In this document: positions 37,918-50,826 of the stretch, piece after piece
Layout: each line of letters opens with the position of its first letter
How positions within the stretch are numbered: position 1 is the first letter of the stretch
Source of the DNA: Halictus rubicundus
Taxonomy: Eukaryota; Arthropoda; Insecta; Hymenoptera; Halictidae
Length of the DNA stretch: 64,000 bases
Direction: 5' to 3'
Assembly (NCBI RefSeq): GCF_050948215.1
Contig: NC_135164.1
Coordinates: forward strand, 9,367,116-9,431,115
Made by a program: the position numbers and the translations under genes
The notes under the pieces: model-generated
The model's database searches: none
What the model saw: only the letters and a program-made list of their open reading frames with translations
What the model was told of the DNA's origin: nothing

Positions 37918-40495
37918 CACGCTAAACGCTAAACGGCCCCAACACGTTGCAACGGTGACAAACGCGACGGAGAGCGAGATAGAGGTGGCTCGCGACTCGA
38001 CTCGAAACGGATGCTTGTACCATTAACCGCAGACCACAGATTGGGATAGATCCGAGAGAGGCCTAATGGAGTCGTTGCGAGCAAGACAGAACGGGGGAGG
38101 CCAGCCAAAACAGGAAGAAAAAAGTTTCGAACGAGATCTCGTATCTCGTGTCAAACAAATATCCCCGTTCCCACGATGCTCCCGGAGCGGAGGCGCCTCG
38201 TCGTCTGTTTTTCTGTGAAACTCGCGGCTGAAACCGAATCTCGGACCGGTCGGATTAGGATAGCGAAAATCTTACCAACGCTACCAATGCTATTGAACAT
38301 TAATATCGATGTTATTAGCCCGGCCATTCTGATCGCGGGCGATTTTGTTTCGCCGTCGAAGGGTCCGAGACAGGCTGTTCCTTTTTGAAGGATCGCATAG
38401 CTACGGCACTGCCCTCTCGCTCTCTCGCTCTCACTCTCTCTCTTTCTCTCGTTCTCTGTTTATCCGGCGACGTTTTAACCCGTGCGCGGGTCTTCGCCAG
38501 GATATCATCTGGAAGGTGAGACGCACCACAGAAGCGCACCCGGTACGGTGGACTAATTGGCCGATAAATCAACCTCCGGCTTACCTTCTCTCCACCGTGC
38601 CTCCGCTGGACCTTTTAGACTCATAGCTGGACTTTCCGAGTACGTAGGGATACACGCGCGACCCGAACCTAATTTTGAACCGTCGATGCCAATAGAATTG
38701 CCCACGAGCCCCCTCTAGAATCGCCCAGTAATATCTTTTATCAACTTTCCTTACCGTAGTAGCTTCTGGTTTCACAATTATCGAAGATTTCTTCCCCTGT
38801 AACCTGGTCGACAAATAAAATTTTTATTTTGCTACTATTCTTAGCTTCTGTCCCGGAAAGAGGTTTCCTCGGTGATGCGAATTGAAATATTTGTTCGTGG
38901 CAAGAAATATTTGTTCGTTCTTTGGTCGCCGATATCGGTTTCGGAGCGGGGCGATTAATTTTATTCGCGCGATCTCGCCACGAGCGGCGCGCACAATATA
39001 TTCGCCGACTTTACGCGCCTCGTCTCTCATGATCCCGAGCCGGAGCTACGCATACGTTCGCGTATTTAATGCACCAATCAAGTCCCGGACAGAACGACGA
39101 GAGTGCCTCGAGCATACGAGGACGACGACGAAGATATTTTATCAGCAAGCATCGAGATCATCGCCGATAGGGACGAGATGCGACCAGAACGAAGAACGGG
39201 GAACCGAGAGCCGCACAGTGGGCTGGGACGAGTCGTTTTTACTGAGATTTTCTCGAAAAATGAATTTCCAGGGCCTACGGATCCCAAAAATATAGAAAAT
39301 GATATGAATTGTGGGCGTTATTGTGATGAGTTTTGCTTGTATTTCGTTAAATAAACTAGTTTTGCGTTGATGTTGGAGGTCCCAGCGAAATGTGATTAAA
39401 CTCTTCGATCCGGATCACCGTGCGCCGCCCCTCGCAGCGATAAATTCTCCGCTCGAGAGCCGGTCGATTCGTATTTTCGTGAAAATCGTCGGTTCTTTTG
39501 TGCCGCGCGCCACCGACACTCGTAAATACGCCGCGGAATCGGCCGCTCGGCTTCTGCTTTCAACGCGTCAATCCGCTCCAGCACCCCGCCGGAATTAACG
39601 GCCGCGTGGGCGTCTGAAACTTGACCCCAAAATCGGTTTTCGAAATACGTCCGACAGCACCGTCGCGCCACGAAACGATCCCCACCAATTATTTTCGTAT
39701 AAACTCGCTAACAGGCTGCGTATCTTTACGCGGGGCACACAGCTATTTACGAGCCGATTCATAACAATTTCAAAGGGAACCATTTGCTCCGCGAGTTCCA
39801 TTACGAATCTTATTAATAGACGGTCGATCTTTCTGCAAAACGATTAACCATCGAGCCGGGCAATCATTATTTTGCATAAAGATCAACCTGCCACGGATTC
39901 CTCTAAATTTAGCAATATGTTTTCGATCTACTCCCAACCCCCGTTTCTTATCTTCCGATCAGGTTCGTTCTTTCACCAAGATGGTAACTCGTCGCGCGTT
40001 GAATATTTATTCAAGGATGTTTAACCATGCTTTTATTTTAATCGAAGTCAAACAGGGTCACTTTAAAGTTTCCTGCCTTCGGCGCCACACCGGTTCCGTT
40101 CGGTGCCTCTCGATCTTAAATACAAGTTTCTCGCAGCCCGATAGATCCTGCTTTCACGGCGGACACCGGGGAAAGAGGTTTTTCGATCGGGAATAGAGGA
40201 ATTAACACGCACGAATCTTTTTATTATCTTTTTATTTATGTAGCGTATTTCTATCGCGACTTTATTATGCCCGATTTCGCGGCGGTTTCGTTTATATCGT
40301 GGAAATGAAAAATGCGCGGTGCTTCGCGTCGTCGCGAGCAGACCGGATATTATGCGAAATGTATTCGTCAGCGTGGGAAACAATTACGTCGAATTCGCGA
40401 GCCGCCGCGGATTTCCACGCAGAACAGCTCTCCTCGCTCTCGACAATCCTGATAACGATATTTCATTTTAAGGACCTCCCCTCTTTTCGTCCCTC

Positions 40496-40498
<3 letters not shown>

Positions 40499-40538
<40 letters not shown>
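40499..40538. repeat. (CT)n microsatellite
   Basis: About twenty perfect CT units. Confidence 0.95.
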
Positions 40539-40541
<3 letters not shown>

Positions 40542-41684
40542 CTCCTCGGCCTGTTCTCCCCTCTAGCTACCGGTGTAACCCTCTTTACGTTCGAAACAGT
40601 TTAAGAGAGCCGTGAATCAACCGAGTCGGGAATACGAGTAGCCATCTCGAAACTCTTCCCTCTCGGAACTTCTCGCGGCAGTATCGTTAACAACTCGCGG
40701 TTTGATAAATCGCGTCGCTGCTTACCCTTTGTGCTTAAACGTCCGGGCGTTAATTGATGGACGACTATTACCCACTCGGTGATTCCTCGTCTCTGCTCGC
40801 CGATGAAATTTACGAGTGTACGTCGGCCAATCAATTAGAACAAGCTTTTCGTCTCCTCAGGTATCGCTCGCAACGATCCGCACCTGTGTAGCCTGCTCGT
40901 GTCCTCGTTCTCATATGCCCCAGGCATTTTTGCCTGACCCTGATCCATCGACAAACTCAAAATTGTAAAACTCCGCAATTTTTTTCCAGGGCTAAATATT
41001 TTTCCCTCAAGTTCCCGAACCCTTTCCTAGGCTCTACGATTTTTACCATCAGGTTCTAAGGTTTCAGCAGCGATTTTCGACAAATCGCCTAAGAGACCAG
41101 AATATGGCCGTGGGCTCGTTGCACACGCGAATCGTTGCGAGCGATTTCTTTTCGCGAATTTCTCGCGTGTCGCCGGTTCGATCCGCGGCGCGATGACACG
41201 CGCGTTAGCTAATGCTCGCAACACGACACGGGTTCATTCGCGTGTTCTCTCTCGCGCGATTTCCATTCCGTTCTCCGTAGTCCCAGTTACGGTGGCCCCC
41301 ATGTCCCGACGAGTCCTCCCCTACCTGCGAACGTGATGACTTGCCACCGCCGCCATTAGATCTGCCGACTCGAGTTTCAGTTGCACCGCTGAGAAATGTA
41401 CCTTTTTTCGTGCCACGCTCGACCCCGAACCGCACCGAGCTCCTCCGGTTCTTCAGGGAACCTTTCTATTTCTACCCTGGGCAAGGTCCTGGGCCTCGAT
41501 ATTCGTTTCGTATCCTTGAATTCAGAAATCGATTGCTCTACCGATTTCTAAACGGCATCTAAATCGATGTGATTTTATTCGGTTAAAGCAGGGTTCTGAC
41601 GATCGTATAATTGTTGATCGGTAATTGCTGAACAGTTTGATGCGCGAATCAGGCGGAGGAAAGAACTCGCGTGCAGATCCGGCC

Positions 41685-41700
41685 GCGGCCGCCATATTGC
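41685..41700 (+). promoter_or_regulatory. YY1/Pho-like motif
   Basis: GCGGCCGCCATATTGC contains the GCCATNTT core of Pleiohomeotic/YY1. It sits directly next to a GC-rich CGGCCGCGGCCG stretch. Confidence 0.35.
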
Positions 41701-43647
41701 CGCCGATTTATACGACACCATCGGAGGCTCGTAGCCGCGGATAAGCGTCGGCAAGAGGTTTACGATTTTAGTTTATTGCCAGGACGATGCATTGTCAAAA
41801 TGTGTTATGGCCGCCGGTGTATAGTGCCTAGTTTAATATCCTGTCTGCATTTAATCGTGCCGGTATTAGAGCACGGCTACGGGTGGTCCCATTAACTGTC
41901 CGCCATGGCGAACCAGCTTTACTTTACTTCGCCGGCCATATATCCGGCCTGCGTTTGCGTTATTAGTTCGCGGTAACATCGTCGACATTTCTTTTTCGTC
42001 CCCCTTGTTCCCTCTGTTCGGCTCGGCCCGCGAAATTGCCGATTAGAACTAGAATAACGCGTCGAACCGACGACCAACCGCGCCGGGCCAACGAAATTAA
42101 GGGAGACAATGAGGCGAGGCAATCTCGTTTATTAGCCGTGTAATCCCGTTCTCGCGCCAACATCTCGGCGACATCTTCCGCGGAAATCGCGTGTCAATCT
42201 TCGCCACCCTAGAGTTACTATACTCATCTATACTCTTCCGATCCGAGGATTTAATAGTCAATTCAATTCTTTTCCTAGCCCAAAGCGACTAGTTTCATAG
42301 ATTCTGGAGCACACTAGTGATAATTACAGTTTCTTAAATTAAATTGCTCGCCCGCAGAGGGCATAGATGGAGAGCACGTGTCTTTAGAGCGAACAGACTC
42401 TTCCCGAGGAATTTTCGAACAGATTTCAACCGATCTTTCGTCGCCCCATAGAGACACCATTCCAGGGGATTCCCAGTGGCGGTTGGATTTTTATTCGGTA
42501 ACACGCGACTAAACTCTGCTTCACACTTCGTAAATACGTACACAGTGTTCTGAACTGCGAGGTGCTCGCGCCGAAGGTGCACCAGATGCGAGAGCTGGAA
42601 CACTATGTCTCGCTCGTAAAACGCGTGCCGCGGTTAAATTTGTATTTGCAGAGCGTTGTAACTTTTCCCGGTGCCGTTCGCCGTCCACTCTATGACCGAG
42701 GGACGCGTTTCACCCTTTCCTTGACACACGATCGTGCTCGAACACTGCCAAGTTTCGGTGCAGCAATTGTCCGATTACGGAGCCGAGCCGATAAATCCTG
42801 TTGCACAGCAATTGTTCGGATAGCCGAGGTGTCCCACTGTCCAGGAATAATTATGATCTCGCCCGGGAGTTTATGCCAGTTTCACGCTGCGTCCCGCACA
42901 AAGCGGCTACCAGCGTGTAAAAATATAGCGCCTAATTCGACAGGAAAATAATGGCAGCTATATCGCTTTCTCCTCGGCTGGATCGTTTGAATGACGATCT
43001 CGGAAGACCGGTATCGGCTCGCCGGGGATCGTTTGTGCACTTCGGACGCACAAAAATGTCCACTCGAAGCTGCACAAGTCGATCCTCTCGAGATCGTAGC
43101 CGCGGGGCCATTCACGGCGAGAGACTACCGTGAATGAATCCGACCCGTGAAATCGCGGACAAAGAGCACCCTCTCGACCTAGCAACTTCATCCCGAAATG
43201 ATTTTCCAAAACCGTCGACTAGCTGAAAGGGAAGGAACGCATTCGCATCGTAGCAGTCCTCGAGCTGTTCATTCTTGCGGCCGCAGTTAATGAACTCGTC
43301 GCTAAAAACGCGTTGTCATCGCTACCAAAACGCGCCCCGGCCGCTGCTAACTCTTTCTTCCGTGTTGAATGAACGCGCGTCCCTTTATTTTCCTTTCCGG
43401 CCGAGTGAATGAGTTCTAGAAAATTCCCGCAGAAATTCATACACCGCGCCTGAGATTGCGATGTTCATTGAAGAGGACTCGTTCATGCTTGCCTCCATTA
43501 CGCCGGGGATCTCTCGAGGGATCTCTCTTCGAAAGAGAAAAAATCTACTATACTTTCAACCGATTTCATAAACAGAAATGCACTGCTCCGGCTACTGCAA
43601 GAAAACCACGCCCACTCGGAGCTAGCTTCGGTAAAATTAAAGTCAGT

Positions 43648-43710
43648 GGTCAGTGCCATAGTTCGTGCTCGATTTCGTATTGAGATAGAAGAAGAAATTT
43701 GGCACTGACC
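43648..43710. repeat. Short inverted repeat (hairpin, 11-bp arms)
   Basis: GGTCAGTGCCA (43648-43658) and TGGCACTGACC (43700-43710) are exact inverse complements with a 41-base loop. Little further pairing is seen in the loop. Confidence 0.6.
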
Positions 43711-44124
43711 TAATAAATAATCTTCCGAGGGAAGATCGAGAGTCTGCTCTTCCTGTGACGCAATTGGCCCCGAAGGTTTGGCCCCAGAGAGAATCTAGAG
43801 CTTCTCGAGGGCCACGGCTCTCGTTGCACAGGTCCGCCAGAAGAAATTTCGAGTTTCTCTCTTCCCCTCGGTACATTACCGACGCGTTACTCCCCATAAA
43901 GCGATCATTAGGATCGAATCGTTGGATCGAGATCGACAGGGAGGCGTCGCCGTAGCGGGGTCTCGGCGAAAAATGAAACATCCTCACGGGCCAGTGAGCT
44001 TGCGAGCCATTTCGGCCGTTTATAAATCCGACATAATACGGCCCGGACGAGATTATTTCACGATTTATCACCAGGGTCCGCTGAATGCGTAGGGTGGTCT
44101 ATTAGGTATCGGGAGGGTGGCCGG

Positions 44125-44136
44125 CAAGATGGCGGC
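44125..44136 (+). promoter_or_regulatory. YY1/Pho-like motif
   Basis: CAAGATGGCGGC is a near-perfect YY1/Pho consensus, within a palindromic GGCCGG context. Confidence 0.4.
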
Positions 44137-45993
44137 CGGCTGCCGGCGAACAATCGCGCCGTGGACCGATGACAAATGACGCGGGAACCGTCTGCCGTCT
44201 TTGACTTACGACTTTTCCTTTGTGCCGGGCCCGCTCGATACCGCCAAACCGGCTCAGGTGTTTTCTTCGAGGGGGGATTTTTCACGGGCAACGACCGTGA
44301 ATTCCTTCGCCCATCCCGCGAACCCCTGTCCCCCTCGATAAGGGTGGATTCCCACGAGTTCCCGCACAATTTTTACCTTTATTCGCCTACTTTCTACCCC
44401 CGGTCCGTTTCCTTGGAGATCGAAGTTGCTTCTGTCGCACTTCTGTTGCGTTCCTGGGGTCTACCTGGACCCAGTCCCGCTTTTATCAACCCCTTCGGTA
44501 GAAACGACGTCTCTCGTCAAACGTGTAAAATTTTTCACAAACATGTAATATTTTGTGCCCAAGGACACATCAAGGTCGCATTACTAACCGAGGATAATTG
44601 CGTGATTGTAGGCCTTGACAATTGCGATTGTTCCGTGATGGTATACGATCTTTTTGCCCCGGTAATTCACACATTAGCATTCCGGTTGATTGCGATATCG
44701 GAAACGCGACCCCCTACTTTTATCATGGGCCGATTACGACGATAAAATGACGGACAAGGTAACAACTTCGCGCAGCTCGACAAGCATATGCAAAGCGATT
44801 ACGAATTGCATTAGCATCGTTGAACGAGCAGCGATTCCGGTAAATATTTTTCACAGCACCGCGTTTACGGTGACGTCAGCCATCGGGGTTGGGACCAATC
44901 AGCGCGCGCTCGCTTAATTCCGCTCGTACACGCTGAACTTGACGACAAGGGGATTGTCGTGAATTACCCACGGCTTGGATTCGACCTACGAAAATGAATA
45001 GAATTCTGCTCATTCCCTAGAAGTTTGTTAATTTTATTCGAAGAGGATTGCTGTCCGTAATTGACAACGATCAAAGTTTTCATTTAGCGCTCGACTTCTT
45101 GTATGGTAAACAGCGTCGGCTTCGATTTACACGATTTCTATACTCGTTTTCCCGACCGCGAACGCGTAATACTTCCGGCGATTGTCGATCGATTACCGAT
45201 TCGATTAGAATCACGGTATAATGAGTATAATTGAAATACAATCACTTTACCGCGGGCCGAGGGTCAATGCTTTCGACCGGTCCGGGGCAGGCATTGACAT
45301 TTGACGCGACGCAGACGAATGCGTCAATCGGCAGAAGGACATGAACTGTTGCGACTCAGAGTTCTCCGGTTCGCACGGGAACAAAGCAGAATCAACCATC
45401 TTGTTTAACCGTTAAATTTCTCCTGTTCTACAAAACACAATTACAGCTGAATCACTGCGGATTTTATGCATTTACGATAAAAAGCCGCGTTCTACCGACA
45501 ATACTGTAAAACAACTTCAGCTAGAAGGTGACAGGTTCGACGAGGAATCGACAGCATTGGATGGACACACCATGAAGCAGCTTCTTTCGGCCCGCAATGA
45601 ATTACCCAATTAACTTGTAGAAAAACATACAGCCGCTGGTGAGAAGATGTTCGGATTCGTCACGCGAGGGGTGAAATAGAGGACGCGGGGCAAGAGAGAG
45701 CCCAGACCGAGAGGAGAGCGTTCTTGATGCGGGGATCGAATGACGGTCTCTCGAAAAAACCATGCCGAGTCGAATTTGCCGTGGTTGTGTCGACAGTGGT
45801 CGCACGATCGCGCGGCAAGATGGACGAGCGCGACGATTTCTTGTTGCTCGTTGCATCCCCTTTCTGAAAGAGAGAGGGAAAGAGGGTGGTTAACAGAAGA
45901 GGATGGAGCAGGAGGAACCATGGCGAAAAAAGACCCCGAGGAGGAGGTGGTAGCAGGGGACAGACGATATCGCGAGAGGACGAGAGCTCGCCT

Positions 45994-46035
45994 CGAAACG
46001 AAACGAAACGAAACGAAACGAAAGGAAAGGAAAGG
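45994..46035. repeat. Pentanucleotide repeat (GAAAC)n to (GAAAG)n
   Basis: Five AAACG units grade into AAAGG units. The run falls inside long open frames on both strands, which it helps to keep open. Confidence 0.85.
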
Positions 46036-46310
46036 AGAGCTGGCAACGAGCGAACACGAGCCAGGTGCAAAGTGACTCTGGTAGAGCTCCTTGAAGACAG
46101 AGGAAGAGGCTTGTCCCGCGGAGCTGGCCCGAGGAGGAAGGAGAGAACGCCGAACAGAGTCCTCGTATGTCGGCCAGAAGTTTCTCGGAACACAATCGCA
46201 TATAATACATATGCAATAGTCGCCGCGGAGAGTCCGGTGGCAAGTCGGCCCGAGTCCTGAACGAGTGTCCAGAATGGACACCGAACCTGGGACGTCGTCG
46301 TCGGATCGTG

Positions 46311-46323
46311 CAACATGGCCGCC
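46311..46323 (+). promoter_or_regulatory. YY1/Pho-like motif
   Basis: CAACATGGCCGCC is a variant of the YY1/Pho consensus. A TTC run follows at about 46419. Confidence 0.3.
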
Positions 46324-47224
46324 GCAAGCCGAGCCAGGCCGAGCCGAGCCGCGCTCGATAATTGAAGGGCTGCCCCCTGAATCCTCCCCTGTCCTCGGCC
46401 CTCCGACTCCGTTCCCTTCTTCTTCTTCTTCTTCTTCCGAGTTAGCTCCTCTTCCATCTCTACCCCTCCCCCGCCTCCTCCGCCCCTCTCCTCGTCGCTG
46501 TTCTCTTTTTGATACTCCTTTTTTCGGTTTCGTTTTGCTAGCCACGGTAGCGCTGGAATTATGAGTCCCCAGGGATAATGTCGCTTGTTATTACGGTCCC
46601 TATCGACGTTTCCTAATCTACGGTCAGCCGGACCACCTTAGACCGGGGCTAATTAAGATCGTGGATCGCGGGACGCCGGTCTAATTGAACCTGCAGCCTC
46701 GGACCGGGCTCTCTACTCTCGCTCCCGGATAGCCTGCTTCGGCCTGCGAACCTTCCGCTACCGGAGCCTGCTTCCTACCAAGGCCACGCTCCATCCTGGG
46801 CCAAAGGGACTTCTCGATCCGCTTACCGCTCATCAATTTTACAAATGACAATTGGCATGGCGAGGAAAGAGGTAAAAGTTTCAATTTCTCCGAACAGCAG
46901 ACTGTTCCGAAGTATTTATCGCTTCGCTCCGGATCTCTCGAAAGCGTATCGCTCGGACTGTCAGGTTTCGCAAAAGGAAGACATCGGGATCGAATGACGC
47001 CGACGAGATCCGCTCAACAAACAACGCTTAGTCACCGATCGAATCTCGATAGCGATTCCGATTTTCTCGCGCACGCGGCCCTCTGCGAGAGCGACGCGTC
47101 TGCGACGCGGGGGACGTCGGGACGCCCTCTCGGATCGCTTATCTCCCGACTTATCGTCAGATACAATAATGGCCCGGGAAAATGTCCCCGGCACACAATA
47201 ATGGCCTGTTAAAAGAGCCACTTT

Positions 47225-47246
47225 CTCTCTCTCTCTCTCTCTCTCT
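47225..47246. repeat. (CT)n microsatellite
   Basis: About eleven CT units. Confidence 0.85.
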
Positions 47247-50200
47247 TTTCTTCTCTCTCCACCGCCACGTGTGCACCTTTCTATCCACCTCTCTTCTTCA
47301 GCCTTCATCTTGACGTCCCCTAGATCGCCGGAAGCAATGGCGTACCTCGGGAATTTGTGCTGATTGATATCCGATTAACGATATCGATCCCGCGGAGACT
47401 CGGACTTCTTCTTCCTTTACGATTGCTAATAAAATCCTCGAAGAGCTACCAAATTATCCGATGCTATTCACGTTCCGGTGCAATCGAACAATTTTCTATT
47501 TCAATTCGGATCCCGGAAACACTTTGCATCGATGCCTAGATCACGCTTTCTGCAAAATACAATTAGGGCTTGTGGCTCTTCGGAATTACGAGAACGAATA
47601 ATTTTCGAATCATTGTGGTAAACTATAGTCCAGGAAATATGGGAACAGCGGTAGGCGAACAGGAACTCGAAATTCCTGGGAACCGAAACGACAGTAAAAC
47701 TCCCCCCAAAAAAACCCACGTATTGGCCATCATATTCATCCCCCGTGGTCAATGGAGCCGTCTACGCCGATGCAGACATTACACGCGCGCGCGTGTACGC
47801 ACACAAAGCCCCTGGAAACGCAGTTTCACGCGCCTCGTGCGCGAGGAGGATAGAATGAGGGAGGGAGAGAGAAAGAGAAGGGGATGAAACAGAGGGGTTG
47901 AAGAACTGCATCCTGCCGGGGGGCTGATTCGTATTACTCGTGTTTGCCGAAGGGATTTGAGGGGTTCGGCGCGAGGGGGAAAAATAATTAAAAACGTTTA
48001 TCTTGCGTAATCCTGGGCACGAGCGGCCAGAAAGCGCGGGGGTGTGCGGGGGCGGATGAAGGGCGCACGCACCTGCAATTTCGAGACGGAATATGATGGA
48101 TCGCCGCGGCGAGTCATCGGAAATAAGCAGCCGCGATTTATGTTCCAGAAATGAATTCTCCATTGTCGTGGAGTTTTTTCTTGCTGCGCGTCGCCTGATC
48201 GTTCGGCTGGGAAAATGAACAAGCATTTATTGCTGGTGGAACCACGGAGCAGCAAAACGACTACGCGTAAAAATATATTGATTGTATTCAATTTATTTAT
48301 ATTTTCGTAAACGATGCTCGAAAATCACAAATTCATGCTAAAAATGCGTGTTGTCTGCGTGAATCGGAACTTATTGAGAAATTTATTGGCATTTGTTGCA
48401 TGCATCATGAAAGGGGCTGGTTCTTTCCGTTTCCAGCCGTGACGGTAATAAAATCGAGGATCGACGACTATGCTCGAATCAACGGTGATATTATTCGGGG
48501 GCTGATCGCGCAATTAACAGGCTAATGCGGTGCGCGCGGCGATATCAATCCGGGCGAACGTGTTTGGTTCAAATTCAGGGTCTAACGATTGCCAAGCACT
48601 TCCCCCGATGAATATTTATTAAATTTACCGATCGTTGTCTGGACAGGTACGACGACGCGGCTCGTCGTTCTTCTCTCGACCGGTGTTGCTCGCATCCCCC
48701 ATGCATATGCATAGCCCGCGCGCGCGTTGGTTTAGAAAACAATATCGTCGCTATTTGTCTCTTTCCATAGAACCACCGAGCGCGGCGAGTTCACAGTTTA
48801 ATAAATTCTTCTGCGTTGAATGCGATTTCCATGGGTTATCGACGGAATTAAAATTGGTAATTCCCATTGTTCCCGCGAGCGCCTCCCTTTGCCCGCGCCT
48901 CTCTGCTCCTCATTTATTTTTTTTTTCAAATATTTTCTCTCCCTCGAATACGGTAGTCAGTCGCTGATAATTAAGTAGGCCAGATTCCGCTTTGGTTCCC
49001 GCGGTCTCGAGAACGTTGCGCAACTCGTCGCCGTTATCGTCGAGTGGCTTCTTCTTGTTTCATAAAAATAAAGCTCCCGGACGAATTTCACACAATGCAA
49101 AGAAATTTTTCTTGATGCGCGTGGTCGTGGTAGACGGTGCGAGGGAGCACACGGAATCAATATTCGATGTTTGTTACGATTCCCATTCACGGCATTACCG
49201 TCGAAGTGTCTCTCGACTCGTTTGAGGAAAAAATATGAGTAACAGCCCCCGGTAATGGCCTCGTAAAGAGGGCTTTACAGTATCGTAACTTTCGAATCGC
49301 GCAGCTCGTGCGGCCGAGCCGTAAAAAGCCTATTATCTAAGGGCTCGCGGGCGCAGGGCCCGGAGTTTGATAATAAATCTGATATAATTATTTCGCTCGC
49401 GTCGCGAACTTTACTGTCCGCGCTTAAATTAAACTTCTTTCTTCCTCTCGTTACGCCCGCGCAGAATAGAACGATTCCCCGGGGCGAATCGAAGAGGGAA
49501 ACGCTCCTCTTCGCCCGATTCCTTCCTTCCTCCGCTTCCTTAATTAAAAATAAGGGGCTGCCCGCCGCTCGGATCCTGCGGAAAATACGGAAAATCGAGC
49601 ACATTCGCGTTAAATTGATTTGCACCGGCAAATTATTACCTTGAAGGTTAAAGATATCGTTGAAGAGATCCTATTGGAGCTCTAACGATCGTCGCGCCGC
49701 GTAAAATCAATTTCAGCACGATTACGGAATCTTTTGAATAAGGGCTGCTCCGTATCAGGGGCGTTCGGGCGGGCGCCATTCGTCTCGGGCGTTATGAAAA
49801 ATGAAAAACTGTGGAACGGCGCGGCGGAGAGGGGGTTCGGTTGAAACGAAAAATAGAGGAGGAAGAAAAATGTCCGTGGAACACGGTCGGACCAGCGGCC
49901 ATGCCGATATCCGGCTGGCCGCGCAATGGAATAAGCGAAAAGCGTTTTACAGAGACAGAACTCGAGGGGATGGCCTCGCCGAGATTTCGCTCGAAAATAG
50001 CACAATAGCTCATCTCCCGGCGTTGATACGGAGCCCTCCTATGCTACTCTCTGACTTATCGAGTGAGGCATATTTAATTTCCGTTCAACGCTGCCGCACC
50101 ATCCACACCATCCAACGGCATCCACACCCCCGCACCGACACGAACCCCTCGAGGCACGTCGGTGAGGCCACCAACACCAACCTGCTCGCACGCCCATTCA

Positions 50201-50797
50201 CACCTACCCTCCACCCATCCCTCCCCTTATCTACCCTTTTCCAATAAGGCTTCCTACTGCGGAATTACCCCTTTTGCTACACGGCACAATATTCGCTTTC
50301 TGCGGCGCATTACGCCCTCCGTGTCTTTTCCCTGTGTGCGCTTTATCATCAACCGTCGAACTCCGCGCTGCCTTTTGTCGACTGCCTACCATTCTGATTC
50401 GTTTCGGCCGACCGAACCAATCCAGAACGCTGGAAAATCGTTTTTAGGCTATTTCAACGCATTTTGCAATCATCCTTTCTTTTTGTTTTTCTCGTGGCCC
50501 GTCGAATCGTTGCGGATTAATACAGTTCTTCTCGAGCAAATCACGTTTGTGATCCTCTTCTTCGTTCCGCTGGGTCTTTTCCGCGCGCGGATTTATTAGA
50601 ATCAATAAATCGGGGAAAGTTTGAGGCGTTGAATGTCAGCGCGGGGATTTTCTGAAGCGTCGAGGCCGTCTGGAACATTTAAAAAAAGAATCGACTTTAA
50701 ACGGCGATAATTGAATACCACCGTGTCACGAGCAGACGCGCCTGAATTTCCCCGAGTCTCGCCCGAGACTTTTTAACAGTCCTCGAACGTTTTCCCC

Positions 50798-50826
50798 TCT
50801 CCCTCTCTCGCTCTCTCTCTCTCTGT
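50798..50826. repeat. Interrupted (CT)n tract
   Basis: TCTCCCTCTCTCGCTCTCTC-type tract of about 30 bases. Confidence 0.75.

Noticed and set aside
37663..38026. Poly-Val or poly-Thr frames
   Set aside because: Reading of the (GAC)n microsatellite.
45610..46545. 311-codon minus-strand frame, the longest in the window
   Set aside because: It overlaps a 265-codon frame on the same strand and others on the opposite strand. It opens with GTG rather than ATG and is held open by GAGGAG, CGAAA and CT repeats. Composition is low-complexity, with no domain.
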